Source: Maylandia zebra (lineage: Eukaryota; Chordata; Actinopteri; Cichliformes; Cichlidae). From it: 64,000 bases of DNA. Under the pieces are notes generated by a model. It was not told the DNA's origin, ran no database searches, and was given only the letters and a program-made list of their open reading frames with translations. Below, piece after piece: positions 15,001-25,949 of this stretch. The stretch is from contig NC_135177.1 in the NCBI RefSeq assembly GCF_041146795.1, positions 17,814,560 through 17,878,559 of the forward strand. The letters run 5' to 3'. Position 1 is the first letter of the stretch. Every line of letters begins with the position of its first letter. Both the position numbers and the translations under genes were made by a program.

Positions 15001-18000
15001 AGCACTGACAGGACTTCCAACCAACTACGAAAACTGATTTACGTCTTTAATATCAAGGATGAGAAATTCTCAGAGAACATAATATTACTGGTACAGTGGT
15101 GTAGTTGTTAGTGCTCTTATCTCACAGTGCTTCATCCATCCATCCATCCATCCATCCATCCATCCATCCATCCATCCATCCATCCATTCATCCATCCATC
15201 CATCCATCCATCCATCCATCCATCCATCCGTCTATCCATCCATCCATCATCCATCCATCCATCCATCCATCCATCCATCCATCTTCTTCCACTTTATCCG
15301 GGGCCGGGTCGCGGGGGCAGCAGCCTAAGCAGAGAAGCCCAGACCTCCCTCTCCCCAGCTACCTCCTCTAGCTTATCCGGGGGAACACCAAGGCATTCCC
15401 AGGCCAGCCGAGAGATATAATCTCTCCAGCGTGTCCTGGGTTTGCCCCAGGGCCTCCTCCCGGTGGGACATGTCCGGAACACCTCACCCAGGAGGCATCC
15501 TTGTCAGATGCCACAAACTACCTCAGCTAGCTCCTTTCGATGTGGAGGAGCAGCAGCTCTATTCTGAGCTCTTCCCGGATGGCAGAACTTCTCACCCTAT
15601 CTCTAAGGGAGAGGCCATCCACCCTTTGGAGGAAGCTCATTCCCGCCGCTTGTATCCGTGATCTTCCACATTCTGATGCTTAGTTTGAACTTCAGCAGGC
15701 TGTCTTGACCATATCTACATGTCTAAATACTTTAGATTGCTGACCAGTGATTGACTGATTAGATACGTGCATTACAGTTTTCTCCATCCCTATGGACTGG
15801 CAAACTGTCCAAGCATCAGGTGAGATGAGATGTTAGTCTGCTTGACAATAATATTAATTCATCTGTCTTACTCTTATTTGTTGTATAGATTTGGGGCATA
15901 ATAATCACCAGTGTTATTGTTTCAGATGTCACATTTTACAGTAGAGTAAAGTATCATCACAGGATTTTTAATATGTAGCACTTGGGACTTATATGCAGTT
16001 CCTCTGTGGTCAAGCACCTCCTATTTATCAGTGATAACAAGTTTGATTTCTCAATAAACTGATTTTGGCCCTCTTTGTTCTTGCCATCATTATGCAAGCT
16101 GGAATCAATTTCAACAAAATCTCTAAGCTGTAACTTATTTATCACTTTGAGTATCATGACCAGTGACGACAAAATTCTCCAGTCGAGAACCCGCGTTGGA
16201 TGAATGCGCTCCCTTCAAAAGGAAGAATGTAACATTTCTCCCGGCTACATCAGCAGAGCTTTTACATCATGAGTAAACAGCCTGTAAACAGATGACCCTC
16301 TAAACAAACCCCTGTTTTGTATTGTAATACGCAGGAATGCAACATCATGGCACCACTGACATCAGCCCACAACTTTAACTCGCATCAGTAGATTTGAATG
16401 CCGTGCTGCTGAGGTGAAGATGTGTCAACTGCATCTAAAATGAGCAGACAATCAAATGTGCCTTCAAGATGAATCAGTCAAGGAGAGTACTGGCATGAAA
16501 TTCCATCTATTTCTAACAGGCATGAGCAAAAACATTTACAGTCATTGAGATGTAATAAAAAGTGTCAGGTGGCCTGGTTAAATGCTGTATTACATAGCAG
16601 ACATGATGTGGGTTAAACGGCAACGGAGTCTAAAACAAACTGTGTTAGGATTTAACTTGAAGCCATGTTAGCAGATGATAGCTTCAAAAGTCCTTAACCT
16701 TTAAAACCTTTACCACACATTTATCTCATTATTTACATGAATTGCTTTGATTATTAAGCTTGTGCATTAGGAAGACAAAAGCACAGCACTTAGTAAAACA
16801 GTTTAGCTCTATTAATCAATAAACATGCAAACACATTCTCAAAATTACAGAATATAATGGATAACTGAATGAAAATCCCAACTATGACTCCAAACAGTAG
16901 AAGTTGAGTAGAAGTAGAATGCTGAATACTGTATAGCCTACATTAACCATTTAAAACCGTTTAACAACTGTTACATAATAATATTTATGCGATTGCACTC
17001 GATAAGTTCAAAATCTGTTCATATGAAAGCATTTGGTGTGTTATGTATGTAGGCGGAGCCAATAAAGCAGTCTGGGGATCATCTGAAGAACCATAGGGGT
17101 ATATATTTAAAAAAATAACCCTCTACTTTTCTCTGACAAACTTAAAAAATAGTACAAGAACAAACAAATCCAAAAAACATATTGATATGCAGCCACTATT
17201 TGCAGCATGATGTCACAGTACACAGGCAACAGAGGAATAAAGGCTAGGATGACTCCCCTCTCCAGTGGTTACATCCATGTTCCTAAAAATAACCCATTCA
17301 TTCTATAACCATATAGACATACAGGCCAAAACCAGCATGAGCATCACAGCTGAGCCTCTCAGATTTGCTCAAAGACAAAGCAGGATGTGAAATGTATTGA
17401 ATCAAAGGCCATAACACTGACTCAGCAGGGTTGTGTAACAGTGTGTGTACGTCGGAGCTGAGTTGAGAGCACTTCCCTCAGGCCCTCAGGTAGTCAATTA
17501 CAAAGACAGAGATGGATAGGCATTAAGTCAGTCTGCTCTGCACTCTTTGGGCAAATGTAAATATAGACGAACATGAACACACCAGCTCTTAGTCTAACAA
17601 CATCAGGTGCTTAGTTTAAGCAAATGTTCACAGACGCACCCACAGAATAAGGCAATACAAATATCACATAGCATGCAGTGTCACCTGTTTTGTTTTGGTT
17701 GGATTCCAGGCTTATCCCTCAATTTAAAAGCTCGACCGTGCTAGAAAAAATATCCACAAACACTAACTCTGCCTCATGTTACACATGACCCACCATAAAG
17801 TACAATAACATCAGGATTACAACACTATAGACACACTTTAAAGGCCCGTAGGGGTAGCTTGAGAATATTACAGCGGTTTTTCAGTTGGCACACTGCTACT
17901 ACTCTCTCTCTGACTCTGTTATATTTCCAGCATGGCACTAACACTGCTTTAACTCTAACTAGCTCTTTTTGTTTTATTGCCTCTCATTAATTGTAGCCAA

Positions 18001-18486
18001 TGAATGTGGCTCCCACAGGTAGAAGTAACAACTAAATATAACCAAGACCTAAATGAAAAAAACAAGGGTGATGTATCACTAATGGTCCCTGTTCTGTTCA
18101 GGCACAAGCAGGGCAACAGTCCACGCCTTGATCTGATCAGTGCCCGCATTTCGGCTCGTAATCACATGCTTTAATCAGATGAAGCGAGATGAACAGACTG
18201 ATCTGATACGAGGTGACAAAACAGGCTGACGGGCTCTTCATAAAAATAAATAAATAAAAGAGATGAAACCACATGATGCCCACACACGTGTGTTTGCTGA
18301 GGAGGAAACAGTGAAAATGAGCGGAGACGCATGAAGCCATGTGAGGGAGAGAGCGGCGGGGGTTTGTGATGGTATGTCTTTGTGCAGATGAGATCAGGTC
18401 ATGGAGCCTTAAGTACTGGTTGTTTTGGTGCTACATGATGCAGATTATGGACTAATCCTGACATGCAAACTGAGCACCTGGTCAGG

Positions 18487-18570
<84 letters not shown>

Positions 18571-19128
18571 ATGAATCTTTCACGTGTGAGCTCAAAAACA
18601 TGTGCGGAGCTATTTACAGGATATTTTTGCATCGCACCTCTATAATAGTCTCACTGGGGCCCTTTCTTTTAGGTTTATTGTTAACATTATACTAGAACGT
18701 GTTGGAACAACACACGTATATTATTTAAAAGACCAGTGATGGTTTGGCCTAGATCTGAGTAGCTCTAGGCACAATAATATTTTACCTTCACAGCCCTGGT
18801 GGTCCACCCTCACAGACCCGTCCTTCTGTATCCTAACACCCCCCGGTCCGGATATCCTCCTCGGTGTAGCCGCTGATGATGCTCCGGTGGCGGCAGCGCC
18901 CCGGTGCTCCGTCGCCAGTGTTCTGCAGCACTGGTAGCACACCGCCCATGCCTGTTCCTCGTTGATGGGCTGGTTATAAAGCCTCAGTATCTCCTCCAGA
19001 GACAGATCATCCGCTCCCGCTTCTTCCGGCGAGTTCATCGTGTTGTGATGCTGCTCCTCATCCCGGCGAGTCGCTGCAGCAGCATCCTTCAGCCCTCTGT
19101 TGTCCCCGCCGCATCGTCGTCCATCCAT
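2954..19128 (-). CDS. spire1: spire1, 5' half of gene (four exons joined)
   Basis: Spire1 is a multidomain actin nucleator that works with formin-2-type formins at vesicle membranes. The joined exons 18786-19128, 14826-14854, 5471-5704 and 2954-3079 give one open frame with consistent phases. They cover the N-terminal KIND domain, the formin-binding module, from [10 protein letters not shown] to L-E-K-I-K-S-A-K-E. Family hallmarks are [13 protein letters not shown] in exon 1 and [20 protein letters not shown] in exon 3. These favour Spire1 over Spire2, where the second block differs. The WH2 repeats, Spir box and FYVE-type zinc finger expected downstream were not found and must lie beyond position 1. 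The last exon ends in phase 0 at a GTAGGG donor. Which teleost spire1 copy this is cannot be told. Confidence 0.9.
3080..5470 (-). other. spire1 intron 3
   Basis: Intron of about 2.4 kb, AT-rich. Apart from a hAT-type fragment at 4654-5028, no gene, RNA or conserved block could be recognised. The short open frames at 3660-3854 and 3939-4265 have no recognisable domain. Confidence 0.7.
4654..5028 (+). mobile_element. hAT element fragment with remnant BED-finger tail
   Basis: It begins CAGTGATGGGAATAACGGCG, which resembles the terminal repeat of a hAT family common in fish. After a GTTAC-rich subterminal stretch it encodes [14 protein letters not shown], the C-terminal histidine half of a BED-type zinc finger. 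The cysteine half and transposase are missing, and no opposite terminal repeat is visible. Confidence 0.6.
5471..5704 (-). CDS. spire1: spire1 exon 3 (central KIND domain)
   Basis: The 234-nt exon (78 codons) is bounded by a TCTTGCAG acceptor and an AAT|GTAAGA donor. It encodes [16 protein letters not shown] and the rest of the KIND core, then an acidic linker ([11 protein letters not shown]) and [11 protein letters not shown], leading into exon 4. The acidic stretch is a usual feature of the Spire KIND loop. Phase 0 at both ends. Confidence 0.93.
5705..14825 (-). other. spire1 intron 2
   Basis: Intron of about 9.1 kb, AT-rich and without any convincing exon. It contains a decayed hAT-like stretch (10222-10670), a short C-run near 7270, and at 12385-12440 the motif ACTTTATTAATCCC followed by a poor A-rich tail, a widespread fish repeat. 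Otherwise nothing could be supported. Confidence 0.65.
10222..10670. mobile_element. Decayed hAT-like non-autonomous element
   Basis: The left edge reads GGTGTTGGGTCACCTTAC, followed by AGTAAC-rich subterminal sequence. The right edge has GTAATTAAGTAAC and TTACTTCAAAAAAGTAAC. The GTTAC/GTAAC-rich ends resemble the hAT family seen near 4.65 kb and 57.0 kb. No target duplication could be fixed, so the boundaries are approximate. Confidence 0.4.
14826..14854 (-). CDS. spire1: spire1 exon 2, 29-nt microexon
   Basis: A polypyrimidine tract and CTGCAG acceptor precede 29 nt, then a GAG|GTGAGT donor. Exon 1 ends in phase 1 with G. Joining gives GGT AAA TAC AGC CCT TGC ACA ACA ACA GAG, i.e. [10 protein letters not shown], and leads in frame to V-I-E-S-L-G of exon 3. 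Vertebrate Spire1 has a similar short G-K-x-Y-S-x-C linker at this place. It is too short to show as an open frame. Confidence 0.85.
15133..15284. repeat. (CATC)n microsatellite
   Basis: About 38 near-perfect 4-bp units, with a few interruptions (CATTC, CCGTC, a missing base). It abuts the LINE 3' end and, on the minus strand, reads as a (GATG)n tail, the short-repeat tail type made by CR1/L2-like retrotransposons. Confidence 0.95.
15285..15663 (-). mobile_element. LINE 3' end (CR1/L2-like), truncated
   Basis: On the minus strand this encodes [20 protein letters not shown] and on to [10 protein letters not shown], the conserved extreme C-terminus of a LINE polyprotein very common in teleosts. 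It is followed directly by the (GATG)n tail. The body of the element is missing because of 5' truncation. The clade assignment is from memory of the motif. Confidence 0.7.
18489..18568. repeat. (CA)n microsatellite
   Basis: About 40 uninterrupted CA units in spire1 intron 1, about 220 bp downstream of exon 1 in the transcribed direction. Confidence 0.97.
18786..19128 (-). CDS. spire1: spire1 exon 1 with start codon (start of KIND domain)
   Basis: The first coding exon encodes an N-terminal stretch rich in Asp, Gly and Ala, then [20 protein letters not shown] and C-Y-Q-C-C, which opens the KIND domain. After a variable basic region it ends H-Q-G-C-E plus one base at a GAAG|GTAAAA donor (phase 1). 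The first in-frame ATG is at 19128, with an in-frame stop just upstream. A second ATG at 19035 (M-N-S-P-E-E-A) is also possible. The exon is GC- and CpG-rich, unlike its surroundings. Confidence 0.9.
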
Positions 19129-19320
19129 CCTTTCATTATCTCAGTGCAGGAGGCCCGATGGCGAGAACAGGTCCAGTCTCATGAGCGAGTACTGACCCGG
19201 AGGCATCGATGCTTCCCTCTTGTCTCCCCAGGTAACAGCAGCAGCAGCAGCCAGTCAATCAGCACAGCACTGGATCTGGATCTTTCCCCGCCCGCCTGAT
19301 GTTCAGGCTTTGCTACCAGC
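19129..19320 (-). promoter_or_regulatory. Probable spire1 promoter / 5' UTR (CpG-rich)
   Basis: GC- and CpG-rich sequence directly upstream of the spire1 start, continuing the CpG-rich exon 1. It contains a GC-box-like CCCGCCCGCC near 19287 and a CAG repeat near 19235. No TATA box is obvious. This fits a CpG-island promoter; the start site cannot be placed. Confidence 0.5.
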
Positions 19321-19422
19321 AGTCATAAGATACGGTGTGTTTATGCGATTAAGCCCGGCTCGGTGTGTGTGGGTTTGTCTCACATCGCAATTCAGCAAGC
19401 TAGGCTCAGTCATTTGTCACAT

Positions 19423-19423
<1 letters not shown>

Positions 19424-19462
<39 letters not shown>
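19424..19462. repeat. (TC)n microsatellite
   Basis: About 19 TC units just upstream of the spire1 CpG-rich region. Confidence 0.95.
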
Positions 19463-19465
<3 letters not shown>

Positions 19466-19929
19466 TTCTTTTTCTCTCAAAGTCCTGAGTGTGGACTGGC
19501 ATCAAGTTAAAGAACTGTGGCCCCTGTAACACAGTGAGTTGTTTGGTATTTTGAGTAATCGCAAAGGGTCTGCAATATAAACTAATGTCTGCTCTCCGTT
19601 ATTACCTGTTCACACGTGTTCACATGTGTCCCTGTAGAATCTGAGGTCTAATAGTCCTTTCTGAAGTTGGTCTCTGTGACTGATGTAAACATAAAATGTA
19701 CCTACTCTGCTCGTTTACTGCTGCTTTCTTAATATCCTTTTTGGAGTAGACTCCCAGTTCATAACTTTCTTCTGTTTGGCCTGAACAGAACGTTTGAACG
19801 CATATCTGCCATTCCCCCCCCAGCTATTTATACATCTAACAGTGTATAAATAGCAGTGCTTTTATACACCATTTATACAACAGTTTAAAAGGGGAAAACT
19901 GAAATGCAGAAATGCAGGTGGAGAGTGAG

Positions 19930-20321
19930 TCTGTCATGGGCACTAGGTTTTATGCCTAAGTTTTGAATTGTTGCTGATTGTTTGGTGTTTATGGTGTTTT
20001 GTTTTCTAGTTGATATTCCCTGTTTGGTTCACCATGTTTATATAGATGGGTTTTCTTTTAAATTCTGTCCCTTTTTGCTGTCTAGTTTCATTTTGTACCT
20101 AATTCCACGAGTTTTGTGATATCCTTTCTCCCCTGTATTTTCCCACTTTTAAGGTTTTGTTGTTTCTTTCAATGCCATTTCCTCATGTTATGTTTACTTT
20201 TTTATCCAAGTTCCCTGTTTAATTATTGCCATTCATTTCCTGTTTTAGTTTGCTAGTTAGTTGTCTCCTGTGTTTGGTATTTACTTTGTCACCTGCTATT
20301 TGAATTGTGTGCACCATTCTT

Positions 20322-20362
<41 letters not shown>

Positions 20363-20460
20363 AGCCCACTCAGTCCTTTAACAGTGCTTCTCTTTATCCT
20401 TTTAGTGTGTCTAGCATGGCTTAGTTCCTTTTATTTCTACTTCTAACCAAAAAGGTGGAT
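19930..20460. other. T-rich intergenic repeat-like stretch
   Basis: Strongly T-biased sequence with many CCTGTTT and TTTCCTG words and a (TG)n tract. A similar stretch occurs at about 26100-26620. It has the look of a decayed transposon in the same orientation, but no coding motif or terminus supports a family. Confidence 0.3.
20324..20359. repeat. (TG)n microsatellite
   Basis: About 18 TG units within T-rich sequence. Confidence 0.95.
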
Positions 20461-20996
20461 AATGTCAGCAGTTAAGGAACATTTTGACATGCTATCGCCT
20501 ACTAATAACATTAATCATTCTCAGAGAGGATGGGTAGATGTGTGTGTGTGTGTGTCTGTTTGTGTATTTATATTAAACATACACATATGGGTATTCTACA
20601 AGTGATACATCATTACATATCCACTCGAGTCCACATGTATTATCAGAGCAGGGCTGCTGTAAATCGAATGAGCAGCAGGTGTCAGTACTGTGCTGTTGAA
20701 CCGGGCTTCATGTGATCTGCCCTTTGGTGAAGCAATTGGCTGGAAAGATTCAACACCTTCATTCAAACATAAGTCTTTGTTTCCCTTTCGAAGTGTATCC
20801 ACTGCTCTTATTTTAGTTGGATTAGCAGTCTATGATTACCGTCTTATAGTTATTTGTCTAAAAGGCCCTACTTTTAGCTGTTGTGTATCATCTCAGGTCT
20901 TTTTCTGATTAGCCCTCTCATTAGAATCGAACAGGCACTTGCACTTCTAGGTTGCGCTAGACTGTTTACTGCTCCCTTCACTATGGCTTACTTCAT

Positions 20997-21625
20997 GCAG
21001 TGGCAGTTTTTGATATGGGCGACATGGGTTATTGATCAAGGTGGCATCATGGTGGGCATTAACAAAACAAGTTGCTCGCACCCATGCTGCCTTGACATCA
21101 AGCCAGCGCATTTTGGGGATTGCATAGGCACCGATCGGTTTTCTAATAAGAGCTCCCTCCATTTGCGAGGAGCTCTTGCCGTGCAGGGAGGAGAGGGGCG
21201 AAGCGGCCAGGGATTCTCTGGGTGGCCGAAGTGGCATCTAAAAACCAGCTTGCAAAATAAAAGGAAATAAAAACAAACCACCAAATACAAAAATAACAGA
21301 CATTATGATATAGACTTATAATTGGCACCGATGTGTTTTCTAAATTCTATCACACACATATACGCGAAAAGTAAATGTGAGATCCCTCGGTGCGCCTTCT
21401 TGCTACTGCTGTGCTTAAGTCTCACACACAACCTGCCAAAAGGGGAGGGGGCGGGCTGCTTCCAAATAGAGCACATTTCATTCATAATATTCAAATGGAA
21501 GATGGACAAGAAAAGGTCAAAGCCAGCAGGTCCTCAGTTTAGAAAAAAAGAAAAGAAGAGGAGGAAAAACGAGCAAAAGATAGAGTTAAGCAGATGTGTC
21601 ATTGGATAATGGCACTTATTATGCA
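20997..21625 (+). mobile_element. Fragment of a hAT-like element (5' part)
   Basis: It begins near GCAGTGGCAGTTTTTGATATG, followed by a GGCGACATGGGT subterminal block. Near the end it encodes K-R-S-K-P-A-G-P-Q-F-R-K-K, then a Lys/Glu-rich stretch. That start is typical of fish hAT transposases of the DUF4371 type. The reading frame stops soon after and no 3' end is seen, so this is a truncated copy. Confidence 0.45.
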
Positions 21626-21889
21626 TCCTGAAACAAGAGAATATTCATTAGTAGGGATAGTGATAAATTTCTGTTTACCTTTAGCCACTTGGCTATGATA
21701 GTAAAACAGTAAACTGACAGTAGCCACTGAGATGTGGCTTATTGAATCTTTTGGACTGTGTTCAGCATAATATTAATTAGCCATTAATTGGAAGAGGTGT
21801 GTTGTTGATGTGTCTCCTATTCTCAATATATCACAAATTATAATTGTAATGTCTTTTAGCTGTTTGCATATGATTAAATATTGTTATTA

Positions 21890-22357
21890 TTATCCAATGC
21901 TTTGTGTGTTCATTTAATACTACTGATACACATATCAAAGTATATTTATAACACAACACAAGAACAGTGATTATATGAGCAAGAATGATCACTACTGTCA
22001 TTATTTATTGACATTCCTAAAAAAGTTGAAAGACAGAAAGAAACTATTAGAGAGACTGTTTAGCATAGTAACATCATGATAATTATATAATATTCACATA
22101 TAATAATAATGAATAGAGTGAACTGTAGGAATGCCAAATATTTAATATAAAATGTAAATGTTTACATAATATTGGTAAGAACTCAGTGGTGAGCTCATAA
22201 TAAGATATTAACAAAACAAAATGATTATTAATAACTAGAAATGAATGGTAGACTTTGTGAGTTAGTTAAAGTAAAATAATCCATCCATCTTCATCCACTT
22301 TTCCAGGGCTGGATAAGTAGTACAGAATACAGTAACCAAAATACATCATATACAGCC
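21890..22357 (-). repeat. 3' flank of R1 shared with R2 and the 59.3-kb pseudogene
   Basis: From the words ATTATTATCCAATG and ACTACTGATACACATATCA onward, this stretch resembles 49230-50092 (downstream of R2) and 58730-59344 (downstream of the receptor pseudogene). It includes the shared word CATTATTTATTG. The duplicated unit of the receptor cluster therefore included at least 500 bp of 3' flank. No consensus polyadenylation site could be picked out confidently. Confidence 0.7.
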
Positions 22358-23422
22358 TTATACCTCAGTAATCAAATCTGACTTCTCTCTGCTCTGCCTG
22401 GTGTTCACTGACTTCATGTCACTGGGAGAGCGTGTCTCCTCTTCTTGGAAGGCACTCTCCAGCACATTCAGGATGGATTTTTGTATTTCAGCCTTAAAAT
22501 CTTGTCTCAAGAAGACATACAGCAGTGGATTCAAGCAGCAGTGAAGAATGACCAAATTCTCGGAGACATACAACACAATTCGGAAGGCATAGTGAAATGT
22601 TTCATTTGGTGGAATAAATACCACCAGCTGAATTAGATCAATGATGTAATAGGGCCCCCAGCACAGAAAAAAAGTGACGATAATGGAAGCAATAACTTTA
22701 AAGGGGCGACTTGATTGGCTGGCCAGGTTGCGGTTTGTCCTGAGACGATGGATGATGACAGCATAACAAGCGACAATGACAGTGAAGGGGACTGCAAATC
22801 CTAAAAGGAAGTGGGTGATTGAAATGGTATGAAAGACAGATGGTGTTGCATATTTAAAATCCTCAACACTGCTGAAGCAGTAAGTTGTGTTTTTAGACAC
22901 TTCCTCTGTGTGCATGAAAAAAAAAAATTGAATGTTGACAATCAAAGCCAACACCCAAACACACAGACTCACATAGAATGCGTTGCGTACATTTCGGTGG
23001 TTCTGAGTCCAGACAGGACACACCACAGACATGCACCTGTCCACACTGATCACCACCAGAATGTAGACACTGGCAAACATGTTCAGAGAGATTGTAGTGG
23101 CGTCCAGCTTGCACATGAAATTACCGAAAGGCCAGTGAAACCGCAAAGCCAGGAATGTTACACTAAAGGGCAGAAATGCTGCAAAGATGAAGTCAGCCAC
23201 AGCAAGGTTGAGGTACCAAACTGTGTTAACAGTTTTCTTCATCCTGAACCCGGTCACCCAGATAACCAGTCCATTCCCGAGCAGACCGAGGAGAGAGACC
23301 AGGGAGAAAACAGCGATAGATATGATGTTGAAAGACTGACGCAAGTTATCCAAAGACTCATCTACATCAGGTGCGGCACTTGTATTGCTTGGACTGAAAT
23401 TTTCTGGGGTCATTGCAATCAT
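22358..23422 (-). CDS. R1: chemerin/formyl-peptide receptor-like GPCR
   Basis: This is a 354-residue class A GPCR of the chemoattractant group (CMKLR1/FPR/C3aR-like), a Gi-coupled leukocyte-receptor family. It has N-glycosylation sites at N8, N13 and N178. TM1 carries G-N50, TM2 L-A-V-A-D77 and TM3 starts at C104, which pairs with C182 in loop 2. D-R-C (128-130) replaces DRY, as is usual in this group; TM6 has C-W-G-P (254-257) and TM7 N-P-L-L-Y (298-302). The tail ends S-D-L-I-T-E-V. The whole CDS is one exon: a GTTGCTGCAG acceptor lies 10 nt before the ATG at 23422, so an upstream in-frame extension is intronic. Oddity: the W of V-V-W-P, present in R2 and R3, is Cys here (C135). The exact receptor subtype is uncertain. 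Confidence 0.9.
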   Translation of the reverse strand: MIAMTPENFSPSNTSAAPDVDESLDNLRQSFNIISIAVFSLVSLLGLLGNGLVIWVTGFRMKKTVNTVWYLNLAVADFIFAAFLPFSVTFLALRFHWPFGNFMCKLDATTISLNMFASVYILVVISVDRCMSVVCPVWTQNHRNVRNAFYVSLCVWVLALIVNIQFFFFMHTEEVSKNTTYCFSSVEDFKYATPSVFHTISITHFLLGFAVPFTVIVACYAVIIHRLRTNRNLASQSSRPFKVIASIIVTFFLCWGPYYIIDLIQLVVFIPPNETFHYAFRIVLYVSENLVILHCCLNPLLYVFLRQDFKAEIQKSILNVLESAFQEEETRSPSDMKSVNTRQSREKSDLITEV

Positions 23423-24234
23423 TGCTTTGAGACCTGCAGCAACAGAACAAAAACAAAACAAGTGAACAAGTGTGTTTTAAATTTCTGCTTGAGTCTAGTA
23501 CAGCTGAAGTTATGACACAAATGAAGACTGTCCATATCAGACCTTAGAGTTAAATCAACATGAACAGTAATGAATTCACTTACAGATTTAAACGTTAAGG
23601 CAGATTAAGGTCTAGATTTCAGGTGAGCCAAGAAGTAATTGAAGAAATTTAAGAGCAGTCATGAAAAAAAGAGGTATACCAACTAATTTATTATTAGCAA
23701 TTTGTTATAAGATTGCATATCTCAAACTAAATTATAGTTATGATACAGGGCTTACAAAAAAAAAGTAATGGGGATGACTGGGACATGCTTGTTTTTAACT
23801 CAAGTTATCAATAAAAGGTGCAGGAAAATAATCAGTGGTGTAAATAAACAAAAATCCATAGATGATGGATTTTCATGAAGCAGCATGACACAAATGAATC
23901 ACCATCTGTTCTTGTAATGAACTGTAATGACCTTTGTGTTTGGTTTGAATACACCTTAAACGGTACACCTGCATTTTTTCAACTATTAGGCAGAAAAACA
24001 TACACTGTCACTCTCTGAGAGTTTGTAGACAAGTTATAACTATGAAAGAAATGCAGTACTTTATTAGTACCCAATTCTATGTCACTGTAAGATAGTCTGA
24101 CTCGAGTGATAAGGAAAGTGGAATGAGCAATATATTTACAGTGACCTCCATCACATGTGAAACTTGCTAAAACCCTTCATAATTAACTCAATTAACAAAA
24201 ATCAAACGCACATGGATTCAGTGACACAGCTTAC

Positions 24235-24285
24235 CTTTCCTTCCTCCTCTGAATCAGAGACTGACTATATATAGGGCTATCAATT
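24235..24285 (-). promoter_or_regulatory. Proximal TATA promoter and leader exon of R1
   Basis: On the minus strand a perfect TATATATA (24266-24273) is followed, about 30 nt on, by an AG-rich leader ending GGAAGGAAAG|GTAAGC, a good splice donor at 24235. Splicing to the R1 acceptor at about 23433 would give a short non-coding leader. It differs from the distal leader at 25.8 kb, so it looks like an alternative promoter. Inferred from sequence only. Confidence 0.5.
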
Positions 24286-25780
24286 TCCCTTCAAGTAGCC
24301 ACTACCACTAGCTTGAGCTGAGGAATCTAAAACTAAAACTAAATGGCTCTATCTAAGAAAAAATATTCAACAAATCCCTTTGTATCATGAAACAAACAAA
24401 AGGAAGCATTCCTATGGTAAAAGAAACCCCTCCTCTTGGTTTAACCTGCTCATGTCAAATATGACATCATCAGTACTTTAAAAAGCAGGAAATGCTGCTC
24501 AGACCTTTCTGGTAGCTCATTACCCATACTGTCCAGTTGTTGTTGTTGTTTTTGGTTTTTTTTAAACTGTATTCAAACAAGTCAATACTATAAATGGCTT
24601 CAAGTGCTCATTCAGGCCTTTTAGAAGCCAGACACCCAGACACTGAGCCATGGCTCTATGCTACATGCACACAGTCCTGCATATTCACTTTTTCCAGATG
24701 TGCTTGGATTTAAAAAAATTCCCTTCTCTCTGTGTACCTGGCCTGTACCACTACACTTGTCTTTGGAATGTCTGCCTTCCTGCCTTTTTTCACAAAATGG
24801 TATGAGTCTGTTCTGTCTTTGTATGTGAATGGTTGCATGATTTGCTTATCAAAATAAATACCCGTCCCTGCCTGCATGGTTTCAGCAGTCCCACATACAA
24901 ACTGGCCATTAATAATTGACATGAAATAATCTCATGGGCTGGATGCTGTCTTGTTTCTTTATGTTGTTGGGGGTTCTCAAGAATGACACCATTACTTGAA
25001 GAGAAGGTATTTGTAAATGTAAAACAACGCTTTGCCATCACATTCTGCCCAGAGGTAACTCCCTCTAGCTCTCTAGCTCCCCCTACAGTCTAGGAGTATT
25101 AACAACATAAAACATGATACTTTGCTGTTATCATTACAGATGTAATTGTATATAGCCGGCTTGCAGTTCGTTTGACACACCTGTGTTTCAACGAAGCCTG
25201 ACAGACTACTTAAAAAAATTAAAACAAAACAAAAAACTACATCCTAATCTCAAAATATAAAGACACCTTAAATGGTAGAGGAGGTACATTGTAGTCTTTG
25301 AAGAAGCACAATACCTTGGTCATTTTGGACCTTTGCATTGTATGCGCTTAATTCACATAAAAACAGACAGACATTTTTGATGTTACAGCCCAAACAATTT
25401 TTTTTAACAAAAGCTGAACTATTTTAATACAAACATTCGCTTATATTTATTTCACTCACCACGATTTTGCATAAATTCTCCTCATTAGGTAGACATAGTA
25501 TGTAACTAAAACCACTTTCTAAATTTGGTTTAAATGCACCATAACAGATAATATCTGGAGTTTTACAGCAAGTACATACCGCACTGCCACTGTCTGAGGC
25601 TTTTTAGACAAGTTGTATTTATGACAGAAAAAAACAGTGAAGTCCTCACATCAGTGCTCTCAAGCAGTTTAGCTAATTTACCTAATATTAGTTAATTAGC
25701 TTATTTTACAAGATTAGTGTTTTCCTGAATAGAAAATAACCATGGATTTTACGGTTGTACAAAATAACAAGATTGCATAC

Positions 25781-25862
25781 CTTTGGTGAAGTGCTCCTGT
25801 TTGGCTGTTGATGAATACAGAAAAATGACTGATCAAACTGACTGGTTAATATAACTCAGACT
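25781..25862 (-). promoter_or_regulatory. Distal TATA promoter and leader exon of R1
   Basis: The minus strand reads AGTCTGAGTTATATTAACC (core promoter), then ATTTTTCTGTATTCATCAACA, and a leader ending ACTTCACCAAAG|GTATGC at 25781. The same layout and words occur upstream of R2 (52196-52262) and R3 (63697-63785), which strongly suggests a shared non-coding first exon. It would splice to the acceptor just before the R1 ATG, over about 2.35 kb. Confidence 0.65.
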
Positions 25863-25931
25863 AATCAGGGGAGGATCTACTGTGGTGGCATGTGTCGTCA
25901 TAAAATAATCTTTCTAATATATTGCATAATA

Positions 25932-25947
25932 CCCCCCCCCCCCCCCC
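25932..25947. repeat. C16 homopolymer
   Basis: Uninterrupted run of 16 C about 70 bp upstream of the distal R1 promoter. Confidence 0.95.
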
Positions 25948-25949
25948 AC

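Larger units (their letters stand above)
14855..18785 (-). other. spire1 intron 1
   Basis: Intron of about 3.9 kb. It holds a (CATC)n tract with an attached LINE 3' end (15133-15663) and a (CA)n microsatellite (18489-18568). No other feature could be recognised. Confidence 0.65.

Noticed and set aside
15105-15420. Proteins of repeated H-P-S-I units over the (CATC)n tract
   Set aside because: Direct translation of a microsatellite; no gene evidence.
18904-19299. A 131-codon plus-strand frame opposite spire1 exon 1
   Set aside because: It is the complement of the KIND-domain exon and its CpG-rich flank; no domain or splice support.
23423-23461. Longer N-terminus for R1 starting 13 codons upstream
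   Set aside because: The extension runs through a polypyrimidine tract and a GTTGCTGCAG splice acceptor, so it is intronic. R2 and R3 have acceptors at the matching place.
22829-23515. A 228-codon plus-strand open frame antisense to R1, with similar shorter ones antisense to R2 and R3
   Set aside because: It mirrors the conserved receptor codons on the other strand and encodes no known domain. The same mirror frames appear at each receptor, so they are shadows of the GPCR coding sequence.
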